A DNA stretch of 64,000 bases, from the NCBI GenBank assembly GCA_025060195.1, contig JANXCQ010000006.1, positions 95,480-159,479 on the forward strand. The letters are read 5' to 3'. Shown here in pieces: positions 29,631-38,590 of this stretch. The DNA comes from Gemmatales bacterium. GTDB taxonomy: Bacteria > Planctomycetota > Planctomycetia > Gemmatales > HRBIN36. The position numbers and the translations under genes are program-made. The notes beneath the pieces are model-generated. The model worked only from the letters and a program-made list of their open reading frames with translations, had not been told where the DNA came from and did not search any database. The first letter of the stretch is position 1. Every line of letters begins with the position of its first letter.

Positions 29631-32572
29631 TCAGTGGGCTTGCCCCAGGCTTGGTACAGTTCGACGAGAGTGGGAACCATGTTGCGACAGACATTAGGAT
29701 CAATCCCGAGGCGACCTTTAGCAACTGCCGACTCGACTTGGAGCAACAATTCCTCGGCTCGTGCGTAGTGCTTCATTTGGATTAGCGATGAGGCCAGCGT
29801 GAACATGCTCAGAATGGTGTCGGGATGGTCGGGGCCCAGCTTGGCCTGATATACCCCCAGCGTCTCTTCCAGGAGCTTTGCTGACTGTGCATATCGGCCC
29901 AAACAGAAATAGCTGGCAGCGAGGTTGTGCATAATACGAAGCGTGTCCGGATGGTCGGGGCCGAGCTTGGCACGACCCAGGCCTACCAACGCCTCTCCAA
30001 GTCTCACTGCTTCCTCGTAGCGGCCCAGTTCAGCGTAGACGTTGGCCAGGTTGTACATGCTGAGAAGCATGTCGGGATGGTCAGGACCCAGCTTGGCTTG
30101 GAGCAAGCGTAGCGTCTCTTCATGGAGTTTCGCTGACTCGGCATACCGGCCTGAGGCGTAATAGTTGAGCGCGAGGTTGTGCATACTACGAAGCGTGTCG
30201 GGATGGTCAGGGCCGAGCTTGGCCCGGCGCAGTCGCAACGTCTCTTCGTGGAGCTTTAATGCTTCCTCATGGCGGCCGAGGACAACGTAACAATTGGCGA
30301 GGTTGTCCATACTGGTAAGCGTGTCGGGATGGTCGACGCCGAGCTTGGCGCGGCGCAACCGCATCGTTTCTTCGTGGAGTTTTGCCGCATCTGCATATCG
30401 GCGTAAGGCGAAGTAGCTATTGGCGAGGTTGTTCATACTGCTAAGCGTGTCGGGATGCTCGGGGCCGAGCTTGGCGCAACGCAGCCGCAGCGTTTCTTCC
30501 TGGAGCTTTAATGCTTCATCATGCCTGCCGAGGACGACGTAGCAACTGGCAAGGTTGTCCATACTGCTAAGCGTGTCGGGATGCTCGGGGCCGAGCTTGT
30601 CGCGGCATAGCCGCAGCGTCTCTTCGCGGAGCTTCAACGCTTCCTCATGGCGGCCCAGTCGGGCGTAACTGTTAGCGAGGTTGTTCATACTGAGAAGTGT
30701 GTCGGGATGGTCGGGGCCGAGCTTGGCCTGACATCGCCGCAGCGTCTCTTCGCGGAGCTTCAACGCTTCCTCATGGCGGCCTAGTTGGGCGTAACTGTTA
30801 GCGAGGTTGTTCATACTGTGAAGCGTGTTTGAATGGTCGGGGCCACAATACTGCTCGTAGATGTTTCGTGCAGCCAGGAATTGCTGTAAAGCAATTTGGG
30901 CCTCGCCTAGGTACAAAAAAGAGATACCGATGGTCATCCGTAGGCGTGCTTCGATGAGGGGCTGGTCCGCGAAGCTCGTTTCGACGTCAGGCAAAGCCTG
31001 CCGGATAGCATCGGCAAGCCTCACATCGTGGCCCAGTCCTCCGTCCTGGCCTGCGGGCCGAGCCGCGGCGAAAATCTTACTTTCCACAAATTCAAGCACG
31101 GCGCGCGTCTCCGCCTCGCGCTCTTCGGCACGCTGGCGTGCGTGTGCCTCGGCGGTCAGGGCTTTCTGCTCGTTCTCCTTGGCCAGTGCCTCGGCACGTA
31201 AGGCCCGAACCATTTGCCACACACTCACGGCCAATCCTGCCAAAAGCACGGCCAACATCAAACTGGCTGACCAAGCCAACAGACGCCGACGCTGAGCCTG
31301 CTCCTGCGCTCGCACTAAGGCCTGAGCATGTGCTAGTTCGGCTTGGCGGGGGCATTGTTCGGTGTCGAGGCGAAGACGTGCCACCTCAGCGGCGACGGCG
31401 TTGCCATCCGCAGGGCGGTCTTCCTGTCGAAAGGCCAGGCAGCGTTTGCACAAGGCGACCAACTCCGGTTCGGCGCCGCACCTATCCAGCCGTGCGAAGG
31501 CTTCTGCAATGTCCCAACGTACCGCCTTGAGCCGCACTGCATGGTGGTTGTGCCCCGTGTAGGGTGGGCGTCCGGTCAGGATTTCACACAAGATCGCTCC
31601 CAGCGCGAAGACATCGCTGCGGGCGTCGAGCTTATGAACCTCGCCTGCTGCCTGTTCGGGCGGCATATAGCTGGGCGTGCCCAGGGCTACTCCGGTTTTC
31701 GTCCCAAGTACGTCTTCAGAGGCGCTGATCTCCTCCGTTTTCAAGCAGATGGTCGGAGCAAGTTCCTCGGATTCATCCGCAGGCTGGGCTTGTGGGCTGG
31801 GAGCGAGAACTTTGGCTAAGCCCCAGTCCATGACTTGGACTTCGCCGTGGGAACCGACCATGACGTTCGATGGTTTAAGGTCGCGATGGATCACTTGGTG
31901 GGCGTGCGCGTAACCCACTGCTTGGCAGATTTGCTCGAAAATGGCGATGCACTGCCCCAGGCTCGCGCCGCTTGTTTCGCTGGCCGAGTCGTTCATGCGA
32001 AGGGCCAAGAGGTCTTTCAGCGTTTCGCCCCGCACCAGCTTCATGACCATGTACGGTCGGCCGTCGGGCAACTCGCCGAGTTCGTGGACGGGGGGAATGC
32101 CAGGGTGCTGCAACTGGCCGGTGATGCGGGCTTCCGCCTGAAACCGCCGCCGCGCCTTGTCGTCGTTGTAATAATGATCGTGCAGGGTCTTCAAAGCGAC
32201 GATGCGGTCAATGCGGCGGTCGCGCACCCGCCAGACCATGCCCATGCCGCCTTAGCCGATAAAGTCGAGAGCCTTTTAGTTTGCTGGCATGGGGAAGGAT
32301 GGTTTTGTCGGAGGCCTGACTTTCTGCTTCGGGGTAGATGTGGCGCGGCTGGCGTCCTGCAAAATTGTGTCGGGAAGCTTGTTGGCACCCGCCTCGGCAG
32401 AAGGAACGGCATCTAATTCGGTGGGCCCTAAGGATTCCTGTCATGCCCAGCGTGCTCGGCAGTCCGGGCACACGGCCGGATGCCTGCGAACCTGCTCCGC
32501 CTCGTCTTCTCATAACTCGGCACGGTGATACGCTTGCAACACGCTGTCAGCGGGACAGTCGGACGTCTTCAT
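29573..32572 (-). pseudogene. TPR-containing Ser/Thr kinase with four in-frame stops near its N-terminus
   Basis: The ancestral start is ATG 32572 with GGAGG upstream. Codons 1-109 read as a zinc-finger-like anti-sigma type segment (HPAVCPDCRARW) and a linker, but codons 21 (TGA), 44 (TGA), 99 (TAA) and 107 (TAA) are stops, all in one frame with the rest. The last lies inside the glycine loop (DFIG-stop-GGMG). From ATG 32245 an unbroken 890 codons follow: VALK lysine, HRDLKPSN, DWG in place of DFG, MPPEQ, one transmembrane helix (LLAWSASLMLAVLLAGLAV) and about nine 42-residue kinesin-light-chain-like TPRs (for example HPDTLLSMNNLANSYARLGR), encoded by 126-bp DNA repeats. If translated from 32245 the product would lack a proper ATP loop. 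Confidence 0.85.
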
Positions 32573-32732
32573 GATGGCGCCTCCACGACTTTTAGCCTGG
32601 GTGCTAGAGCGCCGGCTATTTCAGCAAATATGCTACTGAGAGAATGTTGTGGTGCTCAGACAGCCCAAACCGAATTTCCAGCACATGCCTTCAGACCGCG
32701 CTTTCTCGTCTCCTGCAAATTCAGTCTGGCGG

Positions 32733-33389
32733 TTACTCAGGTCGGGAAAGAGCGTATGCGAGTGCAGAAAGCAGGCCTAAGGGGAAAAGAAAATAAACAC
32801 TGAGCCAGCGAAGCCGATTGGTGCGCTCGGTCAATTGGGCTTGCCGAAGCAAGGCATACCAGCGATCTGCAGTGAGTTGGCACTCGGCGACGCCGACAAA
32901 CATGGTTTGCCTGCCGTCAGGTAACTCCAGTTCGCGTGTTTCAGCATAACTGTCATAGAGGATGCCTAACTGCCGCAATTGATCCGTTGTGGGTGACCAC
33001 GAAATGTTCGGCCAGATTTGGCGGAGCCAGCTAGTCACTTGAGTTTGGGCTTGTTGCTCGGCCCGTTGGATAGCTGTCAGGCGGTCGCTGGAAAGCTCAC
33101 CGACGTCCAAGCGCACCGCCCAAGTGTAAATTGGATTTGGGGAACGTGAAGGCGACACCATAGCGGAGGACGCCTCGGCAGGAGCAAAAACAGGTCCCGA
33201 GGCGAGGCCAGCACACAGATATGCCCCGCACACAACCAACCATGAGCCGATTCGCGGCGTAAGGTAGCTCCTCAGAAGCTGCACGCCACTAAACCGGGCG
33301 TGGGGTGCCCGGGTGGTCGGGCATGTCCTCTGGCCGATTGCGCTGTGGATACGCTGTGATTTTTTAGGATGATTGCTGGGGGGTAACAT
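32733..33389 (-). CDS. Hypothetical membrane protein, overlaps a kinase gene
   Basis: 218 residues, family not recognised. The frame opens at 33389, 26 bases before the upstream kinase gene ends, which suggests translational coupling. There are two hydrophobic segments: GSWLVVCGAYLCAGLASGPV near residue 50, possibly an uncleaved or late signal peptide, and a C-terminal helix (WLSVYFLFPLGLLSALAYAL). The middle, about residues 85-190, is soluble and has SSDRLTAIQRAEQQAQTQVTSWL and ELPDGRQTMFVGVAECQL. A later start near the first hydrophobic segment is possible. The overlap suggests that it works with the polytopic kinase, perhaps as an extracytoplasmic sensor. Confidence 0.65.
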   Translation of the reverse strand: MLPPSNHPKKSQRIHSAIGQRTCPTTRAPHARFSGVQLLRSYLTPRIGSWLVVCGAYLCAGLASGPVFAPAEASSAMVSPSRSPNPIYTWAVRLDVGELSSDRLTAIQRAEQQAQTQVTSWLRQIWPNISWSPTTDQLRQLGILYDSYAETRELELPDGRQTMFVGVAECQLTADRWYALLRQAQLTERTNRLRWLSVYFLFPLGLLSALAYALSRPE

Positions 33390-34944
33390 ACGCGCCAGAA
33401 GCAGTGCGTTGGTGCGGGCTGGCCCATTGGATGAGCATAGCCGTCAGCCCGGCGTTGAACACCTTGTGGTACTCTTGCTCCCAGCGGATGACTTCCCGTA
33501 GTTGCCAGAGCCAAATCAATCCGCCCGCCAGGAGGACGATCAAGAGCACAGGATTCCAATCGAATCGCCAAGGCCGGGAAAGACGCATCAGATGTTCCCA
33601 CGGCACTAACAGGAAAAGCAGGCCGAAGAACGCGGCGCAGCGAAGTCCTTGATGAAGGAAAGTAAACGGGTAGGCCTGTCGAAACACCCACGACTCGGGG
33701 AGATTGGTCGGTGGCCAGAGGCTGCCTGCACCGTCGAGCCAGGCAGAGACAAGTCCTAGGCTCATCCCAAGCACGATACGCACCAGACAACGTGCCCAAA
33801 CTTCGGGCCAATGGTAGTCCCACCAAAGCCGCTGCACGGCCAGCAGGCTCCAACTGGTCACCCAGGCGAACGCGCCAAGCAACGCGTAATCGCTCCACGG
33901 AGTTTGCGGGCGAAGATTCGAGCCGATGACTCCGATAAACATGGCGACCACCACTGCGCCCAGAGCCGAAAGCGTCCAGCTGCGGGCTAGTTCATAAAGA
34001 CGATTCGGCGGGCGATAGACTACCGTACTCGGTTCGTGGGAACCACTTCTAGGGCCACGGCGTAGGCTAACTCTAGTGGCCGCCGCTTGGGAAACCTCAG
34101 CTGCAGTCCGCAGACTGCCGACGGAGACGTGCGCCGCACCAGAGCCAGCGATGCTGCGTTCTAATTGTTGAGCCATTTCCTGGAGGCTGGTAAATCGAGT
34201 GGCTGGGTCTTTGGCCAGAGCTTGGCGTAACACCGCGACTGCTGCGGGAGGTAGTTTCGTCCAATCAGGTTCGTCGGTGAGATGGCGTAGCAAAATTTCC
34301 TGCACCGATTGGCCCGCGAAGGGCAGTCTGCCAGTGAGCATCTGGTACAGAATGACACCCGCGGCATAAATGTCCACCGCGGCGCCATACTTGCCTTGCG
34401 TCATTTCGGGGGCCATGTAATAGACGGTGCCCAGCTGCGTATGCGTGTCGGCGGACTGCCCGGACATGACTTTGCTGAGGCCGTAGTCGCCCAGTTTGAC
34501 CCAACCACCAGGCACTGAATCCATCAGAAAAATGTTGCTCGGCTTCAAGTCGCGATGAACTACGCCATGCTGATGTAAAAAATCGACCGCGTCGGCTAAC
34601 TGGCAAAACCAGGCACAGACTTGGGGCAAAGCTAATCCGTTGGGATGTTCGCGCAACAGCGCTGACCAGGTGGGGCCAGCAACATATTCCATGATCAACC
34701 ACCACGTGCCATCAGTTGCCTGTCGCAGATCATGAACGGCCACGAGATGGGGGTGAGCTAAGTTGAGGCAGGCGCGGATGCCGCGCAACTCGACGTCACA
34801 ATCGCGCCGTAGGCACTTGAGGGCCACTTCCTTTCCCGAATCGCTCACTGCGTAATAAACTTCACCGAACCCGCCGCTGCCGAGAGCGTGCTTGATCGTA
34901 TAAGGTTCTATGGGTCGGCTGCCTGGCGGATAGCTGAACGGCAT
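33364..34944 (-). CDS. Polytopic Ser/Thr protein kinase
   Basis: A 526-residue Hanks-type kinase. Kinase domain about residues 15-270: GSGGFGEVY (22-30), ATP lysine K43 in VALK, HRDLKPSN with D132, DYG (153-155) in place of DFG, MAPE. After a linker with SLRRGPRSGSHEP, residues ~330-500 hold five hydrophobic segments, including LSALGAVVVAMFIGVIG, VRIVLGMSLGLVSAWL, AAFFGLLFLLVPW and VLLIVLLAGGLIWLW. The kinase is thus cytoplasmic with a C-terminal membrane domain lacking a large extracellular sensor. GGGAGAG precedes the ATG. The next gene overlaps its end, forming a two-gene unit. Confidence 0.92.
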   Translation of the reverse strand: MPFSYPPGSRPIEPYTIKHALGSGGFGEVYYAVSDSGKEVALKCLRRDCDVELRGIRACLNLAHPHLVAVHDLRQATDGTWWLIMEYVAGPTWSALLREHPNGLALPQVCAWFCQLADAVDFLHQHGVVHRDLKPSNIFLMDSVPGGWVKLGDYGLSKVMSGQSADTHTQLGTVYYMAPEMTQGKYGAAVDIYAAGVILYQMLTGRLPFAGQSVQEILLRHLTDEPDWTKLPPAAVAVLRQALAKDPATRFTSLQEMAQQLERSIAGSGAAHVSVGSLRTAAEVSQAAATRVSLRRGPRSGSHEPSTVVYRPPNRLYELARSWTLSALGAVVVAMFIGVIGSNLRPQTPWSDYALLGAFAWVTSWSLLAVQRLWWDYHWPEVWARCLVRIVLGMSLGLVSAWLDGAGSLWPPTNLPESWVFRQAYPFTFLHQGLRCAAFFGLLFLLVPWEHLMRLSRPWRFDWNPVLLIVLLAGGLIWLWQLREVIRWEQEYHKVFNAGLTAMLIQWASPHQRTASGAYVTPQQSS

Positions 34945-35117
34945 CGCAAAGCTCTCCCTGGCCCCGTGTCGTATCGCCCGTGACCGAACGCTGGTTTCAG
35001 TTCATCTATCCCCTTTGTAAGATTATTCGCAGCGGCTCTCCGACTCTTGGACTGGATTGCAGCTTACGGAAAAACCTTTCTAGGCCGATGATTGAGAGTG
35101 TCCCGTAGGTCCTAGCC

Positions 35118-37658
35118 ATGACACGGGCCCACAACGCTGAGGCGTCCCAAAACTTGACGCCCATGATGCAGCAATATCGGGACATCAAGAGTCGCCATCC
35201 CGATATGCTGTTACTGTTCCGCTTGGGCGATTTTTACGAAATGTTCTACGAGGATGCGATCACGGCCTCCCGCGTGCTCCAGCTGACGTTGACCAGCCGC
35301 GACAAGCAAGTCCCGATGGCGGGTTTCCCACATCACTCTCTCGATCAGCACCTGCGACGATTGTTACAAGCGGGTTTCCGAGTGGCCGTCTGTGAGCAGG
35401 TGGAGGACCCCGCGACGGCCAAGGGTCTGGTACGCCGGGAAGTGGTGCGCATCGTCACCCCTGGCACGCTCACGGAAGAGTCGTTGCTTGACCCGCAGAA
35501 ACCTAATTACCTAGCCGCAGTCTGTCCCGGCGAGCGCTATTCGGGCCTGGCTTGGGCCGAGCTTTCTATGGGCCAAATGTGGGCTGCGGACTTGCCTACT
35601 GAACGCTTGGCAGATGAACTGGCCCGCTTAGAAGTTTCCGAACTTCTCATCCCCGAAGGAGCAAACCCAAGTTGGCTCAGCGTGTTGCAAGGACAATGGC
35701 CTATGGTGAGTTTGACGCCACGACCGATGTGGACCTTTGAACCCCGCAACGCCTTGGAAACTCTCCGCCAACAATTGCAGGTGCGTTCTCTGGAAAGCTT
35801 CGGCTTCGACGAAGGACAAATCTGTCTGCAAGCAGCCGGGGCCTTAGTGCGTTACCTCCAGGAAACATTGAAGACCAGTTTGGCCCACCTAACGCGGTTA
35901 CGGCACTATCGAAGCGGCCAAGTGCTCCACTTGGATGCGGTAACTCGACGCAGCCTGGAACTGGTGCGTACGCTCCGCGAAGGACGGCGCGAAGGTTCCC
36001 TGCTAGCTGCCATTGACCGCACGGTTACTCCTATGGGGGCGCGTTTGCTGCAGGAATGGTTGCTAGCTCCGTTGACCGACCCGCAGGCGATTCGTCAACG
36101 TCAGGAAGCCATCGCGGAATTGAAAGAGCGACCGAGCCTACGTCGCCAAGTGCGGGCCATTTTGGCACGTTTGCATGATGTCCAGCGTCTGACAAGCCGC
36201 ATCAGTACTGGGCGTGCCACACCTCGCGATTTATGCGCGCTGGCGGCGTCACTCAAACTTATGCCCGAACTCATCAGCCGACTAAGCGATGTCCAGGCCC
36301 CAGGGTTGCAGCAAGTCGGAGCGCAACTGCACCCGTTACCCGAACTGCAACTGGAATTGGAACGGGCTCTGGTTGATGCACCACCGCTGAGCCCGAAAGA
36401 AGGCGGACTGATCCGTGAAGGTTATCATGCGGAATTAGACCAACTCCGCGAATTAGCCCGAGGCGGTAAAGCTTGGATAGCCCAATTCCAAGCTCGAGAA
36501 ATTGCCCGCACTGGGATTCCCTCGCTCAAGGTCGGTTTCAACCGTGTGTTTGGTTATTACATCGAGGTTACCCATGCTCATGCGGACAAAGTTCCACCGG
36601 ATTACCAACGTAAGCAGACCCTCAAAAATGCCGAGCGCTACATCACTCCCGAACTAAAACAATACGAAGATCAGGTCCTGCGAGCTGAAGAGCGGGCTCA
36701 TGCCCTGGAGTATGAACTCTTTCTACAGTTACGCGAGCGAGCCGCCCAAGAGGCGAAGTCGCTGGTAGAAACTGCGGAGGCCCTAGCCCGGCTCGACGTG
36801 TTCGCAGGCTTGGCCGAGTTAGCAGACGCGCAAAACTATTGCCGTCCGGAGATTGTCGAGCAGCCTATCTTAGAAATTCGCCAAGGCCGCCATCCGGTTC
36901 TTGAACAAATCTTGCCTGCGGGAACTTTCGTCCCGAATGACGTTGAAATGTCCCCCGAAGCGGGGTTTGTCCTGGTGATCACCGGGCCGAACATGTCGGG
37001 CAAGTCAACTTATATACGCCAAACCGCTCTTTTGGTTCTATTGGCCCACATGGGCAGCTTTATTCCCGCGCAGAGCGCCCGCATCGGCATCACTGACCGC
37101 ATCTTTACGCGTGTGGGCGCCAGCGATGACGTCGCGCGCGGACAGAGTACATTCCTGGTCGAAATGACCGAGACCGCAAATATCCTCCATAATGCTTCGC
37201 CCCGCAGTTTAGTCATTTTGGACGAGATTGGTCGGGGCACGAGCACGTACGACGGCCTGGCTATTGCCTGGAGCGTCGCGGAATACATTCACAACGTCCT
37301 GGGTTGTCGCACTTTGTTCGCCACGCATTACCACGAACTGACGCAATTGGCGGAGGTCTTGCCGGGGGTACGCAATTTCCAGGCCGCGGTACACGAGGCC
37401 CACGGACGCATCGTTTTTCTGCATCGCATTCTGCCAGGTGCGGCCGACCGCAGTTATGGCGTGCATGTGGCCGAACTGGCTGGTTTGCCTAGAGCCGTCC
37501 TGGAACGCGCACGACAAATACTGGCGCGTCTGGAAAACCAGCACGAGACCAATGCCGCCGCAGCCCGGCAAAGTCGTCGCTCGCGAAAGCTCCTCACTCA
37601 CTTTGGCTATTCCCTGTTCGATACGGTCGCTTCCGAATCTGCCACTGGAGCGGAGTAA
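35118..37658 (+). CDS. mutS: DNA mismatch repair protein MutS
   Basis: Recognises mismatches and small loops and recruits MutL. The 846-residue length is standard for MutS1. The mismatch-binding domain I has GDFYEMFYEDA with the Phe-x-Glu wedge. The core and lever domains follow (DAVTRRSLEL, FNRVFGYYIEVTHA). The ATPase carries Walker A GPNMSGKST near residue 626, Walker B LVILDEIGRGTSTYDGLAIAWS and the LFATHYHEL switch. The C-terminal helix-turn-helix region (SYGVHVAELAGLPRAVLERA) is complete. No mutL in the window. Ends seven bases before the enoyl-CoA hydratase gene, so the two are probably co-transcribed. Confidence 0.98.
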   Translation: MTRAHNAEASQNLTPMMQQYRDIKSRHPDMLLLFRLGDFYEMFYEDAITASRVLQLTLTSRDKQVPMAGFPHHSLDQHLRRLLQAGFRVAVCEQVEDPATAKGLVRREVVRIVTPGTLTEESLLDPQKPNYLAAVCPGERYSGLAWAELSMGQMWAADLPTERLADELARLEVSELLIPEGANPSWLSVLQGQWPMVSLTPRPMWTFEPRNALETLRQQLQVRSLESFGFDEGQICLQAAGALVRYLQETLKTSLAHLTRLRHYRSGQVLHLDAVTRRSLELVRTLREGRREGSLLAAIDRTVTPMGARLLQEWLLAPLTDPQAIRQRQEAIAELKERPSLRRQVRAILARLHDVQRLTSRISTGRATPRDLCALAASLKLMPELISRLSDVQAPGLQQVGAQLHPLPELQLELERALVDAPPLSPKEGGLIREGYHAELDQLRELARGGKAWIAQFQAREIARTGIPSLKVGFNRVFGYYIEVTHAHADKVPPDYQRKQTLKNAERYITPELKQYEDQVLRAEERAHALEYELFLQLRERAAQEAKSLVETAEALARLDVFAGLAELADAQNYCRPEIVEQPILEIRQGRHPVLEQILPAGTFVPNDVEMSPEAGFVLVITGPNMSGKSTYIRQTALLVLLAHMGSFIPAQSARIGITDRIFTRVGASDDVARGQSTFLVEMTETANILHNASPRSLVILDEIGRGTSTYDGLAIAWSVAEYIHNVLGCRTLFATHYHELTQLAEVLPGVRNFQAAVHEAHGRIVFLHRILPGAADRSYGVHVAELAGLPRAVLERARQILARLENQHETNAAAARQSRRSRKLLTHFGYSLFDTVASESATGAE

Positions 37659-37664
37659 TCGCTT

Positions 37665-38441
37665 ATGAGTGACATCGTGCTCGCGCGTGTGGAAGCTTCC
37701 GTGGCAACGATCACGTTGAATCGTCCCGATAAGCGCAACGCCCTCAATCGGGCCCTGGTAATGCGCCTCCTGGAGGCGTTTCATCAAGTCATCGCAGACA
37801 CTCAAGTGCGGGTCATCATTCTGACGGCCAATGGGCCGGCATTTTGCGCTGGGATGGATCTGGCCGAGTTAGCAGAAACTCTCGACCGCCCCGACGAAGC
37901 CGAACAAGTCCACGCTGACACTCGCCGATTAGCCGAGTTATACGAACTGATCTACACGTGTCCGAAGCCGACCATCGCGGCAGTACCCGGACCAGCCGTC
38001 GCCGGCGGTGCCGGATTAATCACTGTCTGCGATCTGGCCGTAGCCACACCTCAAGCGCGTTTCGGTTATCCCGAAGTGCGGCGGGGCTTGGTGGCGGCTA
38101 TGGTCCTACCCCATTTACTCCGCCTCGTTGGTGAGCGGATTGCCCGCGAACTGCTCCTTGGGGGCGAACTCATCGACGCCGAGCGGGCTTATCAAATCGG
38201 GCTGATCAACGCTGTCGTTCCTGAAAACGACCTTCTTCCGACGGCGCTCCAATGGGCCCGGCGGTGTGCCCTAGGAGGCCCGCAAGCCCTGGCCAAGACA
38301 AAAGAATTACTCCGACGCTTCTCACCGTTTATCACGGCCAGCCAGGCCGCTGAAGAAAGCGCCCTGGCACGCTTACAAATCGAATGCCGCGAGGGATTAC
38401 GGGCTTTTCTGGAAAAACGCCCTGCTCCTTGGGTGCAATGA
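37665..38441 (+). CDS. Enoyl-CoA hydratase/isomerase family protein
   Basis: Crotonase-fold enzyme of 258 residues that typically hydrates or isomerises enoyl-CoA. Motifs: LNRPDKRNALN at the start, ANGPAFCAGMDLAEL for the first oxyanion-hole backbone, and VPGPAVAGGAGLITVCDLAVAT for the second. In active hydratases two Glu side chains act; here the second-site region reads YPEVRRGLVAAMV, placing a Glu at the usual catalytic position, while the first position is less clear. GGAG lies upstream of the ATG, seven bases after mutS. An acyl-CoA ligase gene follows, suggesting acyl-CoA metabolism. Confidence 0.9.
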   Translation: MSDIVLARVEASVATITLNRPDKRNALNRALVMRLLEAFHQVIADTQVRVIILTANGPAFCAGMDLAELAETLDRPDEAEQVHADTRRLAELYELIYTCPKPTIAAVPGPAVAGGAGLITVCDLAVATPQARFGYPEVRRGLVAAMVLPHLLRLVGERIARELLLGGELIDAERAYQIGLINAVVPENDLLPTALQWARRCALGGPQALAKTKELLRRFSPFITASQAAEESALARLQIECREGLRAFLEKRPAPWVQ

Positions 38442-38590
38442 TGCGACTTACCATGCCAAGTTCCTGCGGTGGCGCGTCGAAGTGTATGCTCATGCAGTTG
38501 ACGTAACGCTGGCCAATAATCGTCACCCTTACATAAACGGATACCTTACCAAGATGTCGAAGTGCAAGGACGCCAGAGGAGGGAGGAGAT

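Noticed and set aside
29253..29768. 171-codon plus-strand Gly/Ser/Cys-rich open frame
   Set aside because: It is a readout of the 18-bp minisatellite and runs antisense into the TPR kinase; no ribosome site.
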